A DNA stretch of 64,000 bases from UBA4951 sp963652335 (GCA_963652335.1 CAVJSS010000003.1:24044-88043); one strand, 5' to 3'. Positions 25,792-35,605 are shown, counted from the first letter of the stretch. Numbers and translations: made by a program. The notes: generated from the sequence alone by a model not told the origin.

Positions 25792-26990
25792 TTATCCAAT
25801 GACTTTCCAATAGCCTATTTTATTGGTTCCAATCCTCTCGATAAAGCCTTTTTCAGACAATGATACGAACACTCTCGATATGGTTCTTCTCAATATTCCA
25901 AGTTTAGCAACCAACGTATCGTAGGAAATGCTTGGGGCATTGTTCAGCTCTAGCGATGCATTTTTCGTTATCATTTAATTCATTGGGAAGATTTTTGCCA
26001 TTTACGTGATAAAAATCTTGTCCCATCAACTTTGCTTTCCATGTTCAATGTCGAAATAAATGACATTGTCTTTCAAATGAAAGATCGTGCCACTTTTGTG
26101 CCACTTTTTTGCGGCACGATTGTTTTTCAAAGAATGCTGATAGTAAAATAATTAAGCAATTATCGAACTAATTTTTGATTGCAATAGCAAAAACGAACGC
26201 TGAAGATCGTACCAAGTTATTTAAACTATCAATCGATTTGAATAACGTCTTTTCGCAATTTGATCCGCAGAAGGATTCGCCATTCGCCCAGCAAAGAACA
26301 TAGTAACCAACTTCTTTTATCGAATTCAGCAATGAATGGGTTTTGGATCTTCGATGGTTTTTCTTTTTATAAAAAGAAATATGGCGATTTATCCCTTTTT
26401 GATCTCCCGACGTCCGTTTCTGTTAGATTCTTTTCTTTCTATTATTCCATTATCTTTCAATCTGTTGATTATTCTCATGACGGCCGATCTATGCTTGCTG
26501 GTTTTCATAGCCAATTCTTTGGTGGCAACATTTGCGTTTTCAGCGATTGAATCGCATATGTTTTTCTATATCGGAGAATTTTGCAGTCTCGCTTTTCTCA
26601 TTGAACTCGCTTTTGTAAAATGGGATGGTCACGGTTATTGCCGACGTGCCGAAACGATAGGCTTCTACGCCGTATTACTTTACGACTTTCGGTGCGCCGT
26701 GCCCGGTTTACTCGACGATATGGCATTGAAGGAAGATTTTTGTTAGCTCTTCGTTCACTAGATGCGTTTTTCTCATAAGGAATTCGTCTTTCGTCATCCC
26801 GTTTGGCATCGTGTCGCAGGAAATGATTTCCAGCCTATCGTCAAGCCAATATATCTTAGGTGGGATCCTATCGACCCATTTATTATGGACGATAGCGTTG
26901 ATCCGTGCCTCTCTGAAGGCATCCCCATCGAACGTTTTTCTCGTTTTATCATTTTCGAGGTATCGACATAGGCTTGGATTAAGAAATCAT
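25792..26990 (-). pseudogene. Decayed AlbA_2/Schlafen-type ATP-binding transcriptional regulator
   Basis: Reading the minus strand recovers pieces of a divergent-AAA (AlbA_2) protein. First comes FREARINAIVHNKWVDRIPP with the following RLEIISCDTMPNGMTKDEF. Next comes KIFLQCHIVE, an in-frame stop where the family has Gln, then TGHGAPKVVK and a second stop before YG. Two winged-helix fragments in other frames follow near 26390-26545 and 25792-25974 (FIERIGTNKIGYWKV). The N-terminal half is missing, cut off by the rpsU terminator. No function is expected. Confidence 0.75.
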
Positions 26991-27011
26991 GATGTGGTTC
27001 ATAAAGCAAAT

Positions 27012-27040
27012 AAAAAAAATCCCGATGGACGGGATTAGTT
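27012..27040 (-). terminator. Terminator of rpsU
   Basis: On the minus strand ATCCCG, a TCCAT loop and CGGGAT are followed by an eight-base T-run, just after the rpsU stop. Confidence 0.9.
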
Positions 27041-27042
27041 GA

Positions 27043-27219
27043 TTACCACTTCTTGCGGCGGGCCATTTCGCTCTTGCGTTTGCGCTTTAAGCCAGTCTTC
27101 AGATAGTATTCGCGTTTGCGAGCTTCCATGAGAATGCCGGATTTGTTGACGCTGCGTTTGAAGCGGCGTAACGCTTCATCGAGAGATTCGCCTTCGTGGA
27201 CGACGGTTTTGACGATCAT
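27043..27219 (-). CDS. rpsU: 30S ribosomal protein S21
   Basis: This 58-aa basic protein was translated directly from the minus strand. It begins MIVKTVVHEGESLDEALRRF, has the S21 signature FKRSVNKSGILMEARKREYY and ends with the basic RKSEMARRKKW. A GAGGTGAG site precedes the ATG and a strong terminator follows. It is a single-gene unit. Confidence 0.95.
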   Translation of the reverse strand: MIVKTVVHEGESLDEALRRFKRSVNKSGILMEARKREYYLKTGLKRKRKSEMARRKKW

Positions 27220-27305
27220 TTCTACTCACCTCGCTTTCTGAACGTTAGGTATTCTACACAAGAAAACGCCTTATATAAAGAAAATTAGGATATAATCTTT
27301 GCAAT

Positions 27306-28256
27306 ATGGGCCAAAAACCGTTTCTGAGCGTCATAATCCCCGTTTATTCAGGGGAGAAATATTTCGAAAGATGCTTGTCTTCTTTGCTTAAGCAGGAATG
27401 CGATGAAGATTATGAGATCGTCCTTTCGATCAATCTGGATGCGGAAGAGGGATGCAAAAGATTGTGCGAAGAGGCATTGAAAAAGGACCCTCATTTCGTT
27501 TCGATAACGATGAAAGAAGGCAATCTAGCCAAGATGATATGCAGATTGGAGGGGGTTAGGTTCTCCAAAGGGGAATATGTCACCTTCGTTGACAATGACG
27601 ATTATTATTCTTCTTCCAAAGCGATCGAGAATATCATCAAAGAAATAAAGAAACATAAGACGGATATCACCGTCTTTCCTTATTATCATTCGAAACACGA
27701 TAAAGAAAGATTGGCCTTCGCCCAGAATTTCAAAGAGAAGGTCTTAAGCAAAGAAGAGGCCTTCGATAAATTGAACAAGGATTTTTCCATGCCCCATTTT
27801 CTTTGGAACAAGGCTTTCAAAAGGGAATTGTTCGATTCTCCTTTGATGGTCTTTTCTAAAAAAGAGGATATGTTCGAAGATTGCGTTTTGTCTTCTTCTT
27901 TGTTTTTGGCTGCGTCTAGCTTCTATCGTTCTTCTTATCCTTATTATTGTTATCGGATCGATAATCCTAATGCAGATACAAGGATAAAAAGGATAGATAG
28001 GGCTTTTTATCGTTTATCCGTATATGCATCGGAAAGAGCGTATTTGGAGAAATACCATCCTGTATATCTAAAGTATTGGAAGAAAGCGTACCACCGGCAC
28101 GTTTCTTTCGTTATCTATGATTCCATGTGCGACATGAAACATGGAAAGGGGCGGTTGCTCCATAATCTAAGGCAGTTAAATAAATTGCATAAGAAGAAGT
28201 GCGATTTAAAATGGTTGGATTGTTATGAGGTGGTAAAGAGGACGGTTGAGGGGTAG
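27306..28256 (+). CDS. Family 2 glycosyltransferase
   Basis: This 316-aa cytoplasmic GT-A-fold enzyme transfers a sugar from a nucleotide donor, probably to a glycolipid or surface polymer. The start LSVIIPVYSGEKYFERCLSSL and the metal-binding FVDNDDYY (about residues 96-103) are typical. The acceptor cannot be told. A TATAAT box ends nine bases before the ATG with no Shine-Dalgarno site in between, so the transcript may be leaderless. It stands alone between rpsU and the surface-protein genes. Confidence 0.85.
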   Translation: MGQKPFLSVIIPVYSGEKYFERCLSSLLKQECDEDYEIVLSINLDAEEGCKRLCEEALKKDPHFVSITMKEGNLAKMICRLEGVRFSKGEYVTFVDNDDYYSSSKAIENIIKEIKKHKTDITVFPYYHSKHDKERLAFAQNFKEKVLSKEEAFDKLNKDFSMPHFLWNKAFKRELFDSPLMVFSKKEDMFEDCVLSSSLFLAASSFYRSSYPYYCYRIDNPNADTRIKRIDRAFYRLSVYASERAYLEKYHPVYLKYWKKAYHRHVSFVIYDSMCDMKHGKGRLLHNLRQLNKLHKKKCDLKWLDCYEVVKRTVEG

Positions 28257-28344
28257 ATAGGCAACTGTTGGGTGGCTTTTCGTGTAGGAAGTTGGATATA
28301 ATTAGGCAGACAAACAGCATATCGCCAGTGCGGGTTAAACAGTT

Positions 28345-31023
28345 TTAAACTGCTGTTCGAATATAATTAAAGCTTATTTCACACCCAAAGACAGTAAACG
28401 ATAGAGTTCCGGATTGTGTTTCGTTCGCAATACTCTTGAAAATAACAGTTTGAACAACGTACTTGACATTGCTAACCTTCTTATAAATCGCTTTTGCAGA
28501 ATCGAATTTTAATTCAGATCCCTTCTCCAAATTGATGCTATAGTTATCTCTAATCAGCGGCACCTTATTTTTATCGGCCATTTGAACGTCGTAATAAATT
28601 ACTATGCTCACAGTCGTAGCAGGGTAACTGCCGGATTTTTCAACCTTTATTGTGTTACTGCTTTTATCAAAAACAACAAAATTGTTTGTAGTAACGGACA
28701 CACTGAGGGAGTGCACAATTATTGTGTTATCGAGATATGCGACTGCAATAATTTCTTCATTCTTCTTAAATCTGGCTTTTACTTTAACTGTTCCGGCTAC
28801 ACTTCCCGGAGTTACAACCCCTTTTTCGCTAATGAAAGCAACTACTTCTCCTTCACTAGGATCTTGATACTTCAATTCGTATTCAGAAGCGCTAATTTTT
28901 TCTTGAATAGCCTTTTGACTATCGACGATTTCAAAAGACACCGTATAGTCAGTGACGGATTCACCATTTCTCTTTAATGATGGCGTAATCTTTGCCTCGG
29001 AATAAACGTCAGTATCAACATAGGCTATCTCATACGTATCGGCCGTGATACTAGCTTCATAATCTGTTTGTATTTTGCTCGCAACGAAAGTGCCACTTGT
29101 TTCAACGTCCCCAGCTGTCCCATCGCTTTTAGTGAAATTCGCCTCGCAAGTAACGGTGTATTCAATGTCTTCAACTCCATCATTCGCCGGAGTAGTCAGC
29201 GTTATAGTTTGCCCTGTGGTTGAACTCAACGATGCGCCATCAGGACAAGACCAACTATAAGTAATGCTGTCATCGGAACTTAAAGATGGTGAAGGGAAAC
29301 AGTTGGCCGTTATTGTGAAAGTCCCTTGTTCTCCTGGATCGGATTGGGTATCTCCTTCTTTAACCGAAAGGGAGACTTCGTAAATGTCGGTGACCCAGTG
29401 CTTGCTGGACGAAACATAGTATCCGACATGCATTGGCGAAACCATATTCGAGTCACTTCCTACATATCCGCCTGATGTCATAGTAAAGCTATAAAAACTG
29501 CTTTTGTCAGCACTAACTTCGTACGCCGTTACAAATTTTTTTTCAAATGTTAACGTCGCAGTCGCATCGCTGGTGTTGGTACTAACGAAACCGCCGAATT
29601 CTGTTACTGACAGCGATCCATTCACTATCAAAATTCCATCAGAATTCATCTTTTCATAAGCGATGGACCCATCTTCTCCGTTTATGTCTGCAGCCTCTCC
29701 AGTTCCTGAATTATATTTGCTTTGATCATATTTGGCGTAATTGACCAATCCTGGGCAAGAGAAAGAAACCGATTCGCCAATGACAAGACGTGCGCCAGGC
29801 AAAATTTTTATGCTTTGCTCCGCTGAAGCGACTTTGGCTTCCTTGCCGTTTTCAGATTTGTTCAATTGCACATCGTAGTAACAAGATATTGGAAAATAAC
29901 ACGATGTGGTTGTTATCGAAAGACCTACAACTGTAAGCGATAATGAATTGACATTGAAAGAGCCGTAAAAATTCAGATAATTTTTAGGGATTACGCCATT
30001 GGTCAAATCGCTTGTTCCATTATTGGCTTCAAACGTAAAAAACGAGGTAACCGAAAAATTGTCCTGAGGGTCAATCAATCCGCCCTCGCCAATAATTGAG
30101 ACTTCGCAACGATTGGACTGATTTGGCGTGTTTGTGTGAAGGTCCGGGATTCCAGTAAACGTAGCGGATCCTTCATATTTGGTCAAAGTATTGACGAAGG
30201 ATGGAAAATAAAAACGATTAAATGGCGAACCGGTAAAACCATTCACTTTATATGTGGTGACACTATCAGTATACAATTTAGAAAAAGCCGTGCCTCCACG
30301 ATGTTCCACCACAACGAATGGGGCGTATGTCGTTGAACCAGCCGCATTGATGATATGAGGATCGGCGGTTTCTTTCGTATCTTCGCCTACAACATACCCG
30401 AAATTGACGAATTTGCCATTGTTTTGGATTTTAGCGCCGGAGGATAAAACCATCTTGGCGCATGTGGTTACGAAGCCGGCGACATTGCCGCCGCCTGTTC
30501 CGTTTTGGATTCCGCCGATAAGCAAAGTGCCGTTATTCGTGATCGTAACGTTTTTATCCACCGTTACCGTCGAAGTGACATTGGAGCAATTGTTATAGAC
30601 GTTAGCTAATTTATTTTGAGTGGCAATGCTATCGTAAGCCATCGTGCTTTCCATCGTGCCGTCTGCTATGGTTCTATACAAAACGCCGCTTTCGGAAACG
30701 GATGAATAAGGAAGTATCAATGTGTCTTCTTTGCTTATCGTGCAGTCTTTGGCTATCGTTGGATTCGTGCCTGGAATGACGTAAATGACGTCTGCTGTCG
30801 TTTTATTTGAATTGGCTGTATCCAAAGCCTTTTCGATGCTGGTGTAATAAATATCCGTTGTTTCGTTATAGCAGACAACTTTATTGGCTATGGAAGAGAT
30901 GCCTATGCTAATGCCTTTCGTGTTGTTGTCGGTTAGATAGGATCCTACCCCTATAGTGAAAGTAGTGGCAATAACGCCAAATCCGGCCAAAAGGATTTTC
31001 GATAGCCTTCTATTATGCTTCAT
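28345..31023 (-). CDS. Large secreted, membrane-anchored surface protein with Ig-like repeats
   Basis: This 892-aa protein has an N-terminal hydrophobic segment (about residues 9-28, ILLAGFGVIATTFTIGVGSY) acting as signal or anchor. A beta-rich region (about 80-560) follows, full of Asn/Thr/Gly with short right-handed-helix-like repeats (NNGTLLIGGIQNGTGGGN). Then come three or four Ig-like domains (about 560-892) with PKD/Big-like strands such as SITYSWSCPDG. No LPxTG motif is present. Its ATG overlaps the end of the upstream G-tract gene, so it is probably co-translated with it. The specific ligand is unknown. Confidence 0.7.
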   Translation of the reverse strand: MKHNRRLSKILLAGFGVIATTFTIGVGSYLTDNNTKGISIGISSIANKVVCYNETTDIYYTSIEKALDTANSNKTTADVIYVIPGTNPTIAKDCTISKEDTLILPYSSVSESGVLYRTIADGTMESTMAYDSIATQNKLANVYNNCSNVTSTVTVDKNVTITNNGTLLIGGIQNGTGGGNVAGFVTTCAKMVLSSGAKIQNNGKFVNFGYVVGEDTKETADPHIINAAGSTTYAPFVVVEHRGGTAFSKLYTDSVTTYKVNGFTGSPFNRFYFPSFVNTLTKYEGSATFTGIPDLHTNTPNQSNRCEVSIIGEGGLIDPQDNFSVTSFFTFEANNGTSDLTNGVIPKNYLNFYGSFNVNSLSLTVVGLSITTTSCYFPISCYYDVQLNKSENGKEAKVASAEQSIKILPGARLVIGESVSFSCPGLVNYAKYDQSKYNSGTGEAADINGEDGSIAYEKMNSDGILIVNGSLSVTEFGGFVSTNTSDATATLTFEKKFVTAYEVSADKSSFYSFTMTSGGYVGSDSNMVSPMHVGYYVSSSKHWVTDIYEVSLSVKEGDTQSDPGEQGTFTITANCFPSPSLSSDDSITYSWSCPDGASLSSTTGQTITLTTPANDGVEDIEYTVTCEANFTKSDGTAGDVETSGTFVASKIQTDYEASITADTYEIAYVDTDVYSEAKITPSLKRNGESVTDYTVSFEIVDSQKAIQEKISASEYELKYQDPSEGEVVAFISEKGVVTPGSVAGTVKVKARFKKNEEIIAVAYLDNTIIVHSLSVSVTTNNFVVFDKSSNTIKVEKSGSYPATTVSIVIYYDVQMADKNKVPLIRDNYSINLEKGSELKFDSAKAIYKKVSNVKYVVQTVIFKSIANETQSGTLSFTVFGCEISFNYIRTAV

Positions 31024-31641
31024 TGCTTGTTTCCTTTGTTGGCCTTATTCCTTCGACGTTGAAGGAAACGCTTAGATCCTTATCGGCGAAAGTTCCGATG
31101 CCAACGTCATCAACTTTGGTCTTTATGGAATATGCCAGTCCCAATTTGGTTTCCGATTCAGTGGGATCTATCGTCAAAGACAAGGTATTTTGCTTGGAAT
31201 TTTCGGAAGCGACGGTTCCTATCGTGCAGCCTTTGATATTCGTGATCGATAATGAATCTATATACTGAAGGAAACCGGCATCGCTTGGAGTCAATGTCGT
31301 TTTCATCGTGAATACGTTATCCGAATCAAGATAGGAAAATGACGAAAGATATTCGTTGTTGATGGTAAGCGACACGGATATCAAAGGATCGCTGTCAACG
31401 ATCCCTTCTTTTCCAAGTTTGAATGTTTTTATGGATACTTCTTCGAAAATATCGACCTTTTTTATTCCGGCGGCGTTGATTGCCACTTGATTTGAAAAGG
31501 AAGGCGAATTGATCACTATCCAAGAAGCGAAGCCGACGCTAGCTAGCGATATGGCACCTAAAAGTAAAGTCCCCCCCCAATTTTGATCACTTTGGTCGTT
31601 CTGCTATCGCTATTGCCGTTATGCAACTTCTTTTCTTTCAT
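31013..31641 (-). CDS. Secreted SipW/TasA-like small surface protein, off-frame at a G8 tract
   Basis: The ATG at 31641 opens MKEKKLHNGNSDSRTTKVIK and runs into eight G residues (31571-31578, C on the + strand) followed by a premature TAG. With nine G residues (or six) the frame continues as TLLLGAISLASVGFASWIVI, a signal/anchor helix, and then into the 167-aa beta-rich ectodomain ending at 31013. The helix followed by Ala-Ser-Trp resembles SipW-processed signal peptides. As sequenced the gene is off; length change of the tract would switch it on. It overlaps the large surface-protein gene downstream. Confidence 0.7.
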
Positions 31642-31649
31642 GCACGTTT

Positions 31650-31677
31650 AGTATAACGCCGCAACAGGTTGTTACAA
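31650..31677 (-). promoter_or_regulatory. Promoter of the G-tract surface-protein operon
   Basis: On the minus strand TTGTAA (31677-31672), a 16-bp spacer and TATACT (31655-31650) precede the ATG at 31641 by eight bases. This again implies a leaderless or near-leaderless message. Confidence 0.6.
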
Positions 31678-31679
31678 TG

Positions 31680-32033
31680 TTTTTTGAATTGGCCGTTTTC
31701 GCTAAGGGAAAGAAAACAAGCGTTTTTTATCCTGGCGGTTATCTCCTTTTGAGTGACTAATTTATGAATATGTCTGAGGCATATCGATTCGTTTGTCCCA
31801 AAATGAGAAAACGAGCGCATTATCTCGGCATCGACGGACGTGGCTGTTTTGATTTTGCAATAGGCATCATTTGCTAGGTCCTTAACGATGCTTCTAATGC
31901 CTGTTGGCGTGCCAAAATCATGAATCAAAGGAACATTTTTTCCACTTTAATCGGCAAATCCAAGAATTGGTTGAGCAACGCTAACGTTGATGGCTTGCAC
32001 TCGGATTCGTGCTTAGAATCATACGGATACTTT
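31680..32033. other. Intergenic stretch between the surface-protein operon and ATPase A
   Basis: About 350 bp without a convincing gene. A 96-codon minus-strand frame (31638-31928) covers part of it but overlaps the promoter of the surface-protein operon and matches nothing I recognise. A + strand extension of the ATPase A frame (from 31920) also runs through here but lacks a ribosome binding site and crosses the repeat array. Confidence 0.4.
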
Positions 32034-32135
32034 TCGTATTATGCATGTTTTATACATTTATTACTTGTCGTATTATGCATGTTTTTTAACATTTTTACTT
32101 TTAGTATTATGTATTTTCCTATACAATCCATTTAT
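32034..32135 (+). repeat. Three 34-bp tandem repeats upstream of ATPase A
   Basis: Copies begin at 32034, 32068 and 32102 with an exact 34-bp period. The shared core is TCGTATTATGCATGTTTT (copies 1 and 2), degraded to TAGTATTATGTATTTTCC in copy 3. The array ends just before the ribosome binding site of ATPase A. It is probably an operator array or a recognition site. Confidence 0.8.
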
Positions 32136-32153
32136 GCAGGAGAGGGCTTTCGA

Positions 32154-33518
32154 ATGTTGGAATTAAAAAGAAAAATTTATGGCTCATTGTTAAATTGGAA
32201 AGAAAATTTCAGCGATGATTCCGCATTGCTGATCGAAGGGGCAAGGCGTATAGGAAAATCAACGATCGTAGAAAAATTCGCAAAAGAAAATTATGAATCA
32301 TATGTCATTATCGACTGGGCTATCGCAAGCCAAAGGATGAAAAACAATTTCAACGACAATCTGAATGATTTGGATCTGTTTTTCCAAAATATCTCATTGG
32401 AATATAACGTTGAATTGCATAAAGGCAAAACCCTGATCGTCTTTGATGAGGTACAGAAATTTCCCAAAGCCAGAGAGGCTATCAAATATTTGGTCAAAGA
32501 CGGAAGATATAGCTATATTGAAACCGGCTCTTTGATTTCCATTAAGGAAAATGTCGAAAATATAGTAATACCATCCGAAGAGATGAAAATAAAAATGCAT
32601 CCATTGGACTTCGAGGAGTTTTTAATGGCCGCAAATGAGGAAATCCTGCTTGAACGCATAAAGAAATGCGCTTCAGAAAAAGTGCCTTTGAATGATTTTT
32701 CGCATAAAAAAGCGATGAGAAGATTCAAAGAATATCTTCTTGTCGGCGGCATGCCGCAGAGCATCGTTGCTTATTTTGAAAATAATGGAGATTTCAGCAA
32801 GGCCGACATAGAAAAAAGGAAAATACTCGATCTATATCGAGATGACATCAACAAAGCCCAAAAAAAATACAATTCCAAAGTCTCTGCCTTGTTTGAAAAC
32901 ATACCCGGTTATTTATCGAAGCACGATAAGAAAGTCATATTATCGAAGATTGATGATAATCCTAGATTTTCCAAATATGATGGCTCATTATTTTGGCTAT
33001 CCGATTCCATGATTTGCAATTTATGTTATAAATGCACCGATCCAAACGTAGGTTTCGCTCTGAATAAAGATGATTCTTCCGTAAAATGCTATATGGGAGA
33101 CACAGGACTATTGGTAAGCCTCGCGTTCTCAGAAAACGAAATCGTATCCAACAAATTGTATAAGTCGATCATCAATGGCAAGTTGTCTTTGAATGAAGGC
33201 ATGCTATACGAAAACGCTATTGCGCAAATGATCGCATCGACAAATAGAAAATTATATTTTTACTCGCATTATGATTATGATGCGAAGAAAAACGATATAG
33301 AAATCGACTTTATGATTTCGAATGATTCGAAAACCAATCTGAAAGTCTATCCGATTGAGGTGAAATCAAGCAAAAACTACACAACCGTATCGTATGACAA
33401 ATTCAAAAAACGATTTGGAAAAAGAATCGCTGAATCTTATATCGTTCATCCAAAACAATTTTCAAAAGACGAATCCGGATATAAAGTTCCGCCATATATG
33501 TTTCCTTTTATGATATAG
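32154..33518 (+). CDS. AAA ATPase with DUF4143 and a C-terminal PD-(D/E)XK-like domain (ATPase A)
   Basis: This 454-aa protein starts at the ATG preceded by GCAGGAGAGGG. Its motifs are Walker A EGARRIGKST (about 28-37), Walker B LIVFDEVQ, a sensor-like IETGSLIS, and the DUF4143 region from MHPLDFEEFL on. A C-terminal nuclease-like signature follows (EIDFMIS ... YPIEVKSSKN). The family is widespread in gut bacteria and its function is unsettled. ATPase C at 49.1 kb is a close paralogue. Three 34-bp repeats lie upstream and insertion-sequence debris downstream. Confidence 0.85.
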   Translation: MLELKRKIYGSLLNWKENFSDDSALLIEGARRIGKSTIVEKFAKENYESYVIIDWAIASQRMKNNFNDNLNDLDLFFQNISLEYNVELHKGKTLIVFDEVQKFPKAREAIKYLVKDGRYSYIETGSLISIKENVENIVIPSEEMKIKMHPLDFEEFLMAANEEILLERIKKCASEKVPLNDFSHKKAMRRFKEYLLVGGMPQSIVAYFENNGDFSKADIEKRKILDLYRDDINKAQKKYNSKVSALFENIPGYLSKHDKKVILSKIDDNPRFSKYDGSLFWLSDSMICNLCYKCTDPNVGFALNKDDSSVKCYMGDTGLLVSLAFSENEIVSNKLYKSIINGKLSLNEGMLYENAIAQMIASTNRKLYFYSHYDYDAKKNDIEIDFMISNDSKTNLKVYPIEVKSSKNYTTVSYDKFKKRFGKRIAESYIVHPKQFSKDESGYKVPPYMFPFMI

Positions 33519-33540
33519 GGCTTTTGTGTGTATGCCTAAA

Positions 33541-33868
33541 AGATAGCCAGGTAGTGAGGCTTTAAGAAAAGGGAATGTGGACAAAAAACTGGACTATTTT
33601 TCAATATGACGTCCAAAATTCCTTTCTCTTATCAGCCATGCTTTTGGCACCTAACGATTCCTTGCGTTCGTTGTCATCTTCTTTTGTTTCGCGTCGTTTG
33701 AAATAGAACATTTGAATATCTTGCATTTGCAAAAATTCGGTTTTTTGATTCAGCCTAAAGCTTTTATAGAGGGCTTGCGATAGGTCTGTGTTTCAAACTG
33801 AAACAAATTGGGAAAAAGACCTTGGAAGAGGTTTTCTCTTCTTTGCCAGATAGTGCTTTCAATATCTG
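33541..33868. mobile_element. Insertion-sequence debris downstream of ATPase A
   Basis: No gene is seen here. GTGGACAAAAAACTGGACTA at about 33576-33595 matches the end sequence of the IS3-like remnant at 43.8 kb. On the minus strand, ATGGCTGATAAGAGAAAGGA and a nearby GAAATAGAACA stretch resemble the remnant at 48.8 kb. It is a degraded, non-functional insertion relic. Confidence 0.5.
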
Positions 33869-34888
33869 TTAGGCTTTCTTTTTTTGCTCATTGATGGCCT
33901 TAAGATAGATTTTTTCTAGTTCGATCCCGATTTTCTCGATCGATCTGTCTTCAGCCACTTTATAGGCGGCATCCAATATCTTTGGGTCTCCGCCTTCGTT
34001 TAAAAGCCTATTTAGTTCTTTTGCGAAATCATCGTTGTTTTCGCCCATCCGGCAATGGATGTCTTTCTTTAGCCATGGGTTGAAGGTATCGATGTTTCTA
34101 ACTAGCAACGGGCATCTTGAGGCCAAAGCCTCCAAGACGACTATCCCTTCGTTTTCTTCATAGCTTGGGAAAAACATGCAAGAAGCGGCAAGATATGCCC
34201 CTTGGATCAATCTCCCATCGACGTATCCTGGCAAAATGACGTTGTCTGGCTTATGCCTATTGGCTTTATGGACTTCGTTGGACATGACGATTTTTTGAAG
34301 GTCGCCGAACCAGAAGAATTTGACGTTTGGGAAATTCTTAGCCACTTCCATGAAATCGACGTAGCCTTTCCTAACGAAGGGGAAGCCGACGCCCATCACG
34401 AATTTCTCATCTTTTTTGAGATTGAATTCATTTCTGAAATCATCGACCTTTTTCTGATCGTAGGCGTATTCGTTTAGATCGATTCCGTTGGAGATCGCAA
34501 CCACATCGTCACAAAGATGGTAATTGTCGATGTTCCTTTTGCTATGTGGGGTTGGGGTTATGATGGTTATCGCATTCCCATACATCCTTTTTATCTGGCA
34601 AGCGAAAATCGGCTCGATTGCCTTATAGCCCAAAAAGCTTTCTTTGAAGTCTTCGATGGTGGAATGGCCATGGACTATGACCGGTATCCTTTTTTTAAGG
34701 CAATGCTTCAAAAGATGATAGGAATGGCTCCCATAAGTGTTTATATGAGCCAGATCGTAATCGTCTTTCGGATCATAGGTCACTTCGATCCCTCTGGATC
34801 TCAAGGCCGATGTTTGGTGCTTTCTGGCTCTTCCGATCCCACTGGTTTTAAGGGCGTTATGGAATTCGAAATAAAGCAGGACCTTCAT
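33869..34888 (-). CDS. Family 4 glycosyltransferase, probably glycolipid synthase (CpoA-like)
   Basis: This 339-aa GT-B enzyme begins with LLYFEFHNALKTSGIGRA and has YDLAHINTYG, VIVHGHSTIEDF, ISNGIDLNEY and the C-terminal sugar-nucleotide motif YEENEGIVVLEALA. From memory, this N-terminal pattern closely resembles CpoA-type enzymes that add a second sugar to glucosyl-diacylglycerol; that functional link is inference. Its start overlaps the deoC stop by four bases, an unusual pairing of lipid glycosylation with deoxyribose breakdown. Confidence 0.8.
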   Translation of the reverse strand: MKVLLYFEFHNALKTSGIGRARKHQTSALRSRGIEVTYDPKDDYDLAHINTYGSHSYHLLKHCLKKRIPVIVHGHSTIEDFKESFLGYKAIEPIFACQIKRMYGNAITIITPTPHSKRNIDNYHLCDDVVAISNGIDLNEYAYDQKKVDDFRNEFNLKKDEKFVMGVGFPFVRKGYVDFMEVAKNFPNVKFFWFGDLQKIVMSNEVHKANRHKPDNVILPGYVDGRLIQGAYLAASCMFFPSYEENEGIVVLEALASRCPLLVRNIDTFNPWLKKDIHCRMGENNDDFAKELNRLLNEGGDPKILDAAYKVAEDRSIEKIGIELEKIYLKAINEQKKKA

Positions 34889-35535
34889 TCTTTTTCGCCT
34901 TTGACGATGTCGATTGATTTGGAGGCGCCGATTCTGGAAGCGCCGGCGTCTATCAAGGCTTTGGCTTCTTCATAGCTATGGATTCCGCCGGAGGCTTTGA
35001 CTCCCTTGTCTTTTCCCACCGCTTCGCGCATGATCTTTATGTCTTCGGCTTTGGCGCCGCCTTTTCCAAAGCCCGTCGAGGTCTTGACGAAATCGGCGTT
35101 GCCTCTCATCGCGGCCAATGATGATTCCTTTATTTCGTCTTTGGTCAGAAAGCAGGTTTCCAAAATGACTTTCAGCAAACGTCCGTCACAAGCTTCTTTG
35201 ACGGCTCTGACTTCGTTTTCGATATATTTCCAATCGTGTTCTTTGGCCATGGCAACGTTTTGGACCATGTCGATCTCATCAGCTCCGTTTAAGACGGCTT
35301 CATGGGCTTCGTAGGCTTTGGTCGAAACGGTATTCGCGCCCAATGGGAAGCCGATGACCGTGCAGACTTTGACTGAGCTGCCTTTAAGCGATTCCTTGCA
35401 TAAGGAAACGTAGGCAGGATTGACGCAGACGGAGGCGAATCCGTATTCTTTTGCTTCTAAGCAGATCCTTTTTACGTCTTCTATTTTGGCATCCGGGTTA
35501 AGGATGGTATGATCGATCATTTTGGCTATGTTCAT
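34885..35535 (-). CDS. deoC: Deoxyribose-phosphate aldolase DeoC
   Basis: This 216-aa class I aldolase splits deoxyribose 5-phosphate into acetaldehyde and glyceraldehyde 3-phosphate, using the product of DeoB. The Schiff-base Lys lies in DFVKTSTGFG (about residue 150). Other motifs are CTVIGFPLGA, LKVILET and the phosphate-binding VKASGGI/GASRIGAS. It is translationally coupled to the downstream GT4 gene. Confidence 0.97.
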   Translation of the reverse strand: MNIAKMIDHTILNPDAKIEDVKRICLEAKEYGFASVCVNPAYVSLCKESLKGSSVKVCTVIGFPLGANTVSTKAYEAHEAVLNGADEIDMVQNVAMAKEHDWKYIENEVRAVKEACDGRLLKVILETCFLTKDEIKESSLAAMRGNADFVKTSTGFGKGGAKAEDIKIMREAVGKDKGVKASGGIHSYEEAKALIDAGASRIGASKSIDIVKGEKE

Positions 35536-35576
35536 GTTATTTACCTCTTTTTGGATATTTTACCTTTCTTTTCGAA

Positions 35577-35604
35577 AAGAAAAAGGGAACTAAGTCCCTT
35601 ATAT
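35577..35604 (-). terminator. Terminator of rpmF
   Basis: On the minus strand AAGGGA, a CTTAGT loop and TCCCTT are followed by TTTCTTTTC right after the rpmF stop. Confidence 0.8.
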
Positions 35605-35605
35605 C

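Noticed and set aside
26260..26971. Plus-strand reading frames of 69-136 codons
   Set aside because: They are antisense to the decayed AlbA_2-type gene, whose conserved motifs are on the minus strand.
28257..28344. tRNA-like or terminator structure between GT2 and the large surface protein
   Set aside because: A short CAGTTT/AAACTG palindrome is present, but there is no T-run and no tRNA fold.
31638..31928. 96-codon minus-strand frame upstream of the G-tract gene
   Set aside because: It overlaps the promoter and start of the surface-protein operon, has no ribosome binding site and matches no family I know.
31920..32153. Plus-strand N-terminal extension of ATPase A
   Set aside because: It runs through the 34-bp repeat array, lacks a ribosome binding site, and the paralogue ATPase C starts at the position matching 32154.
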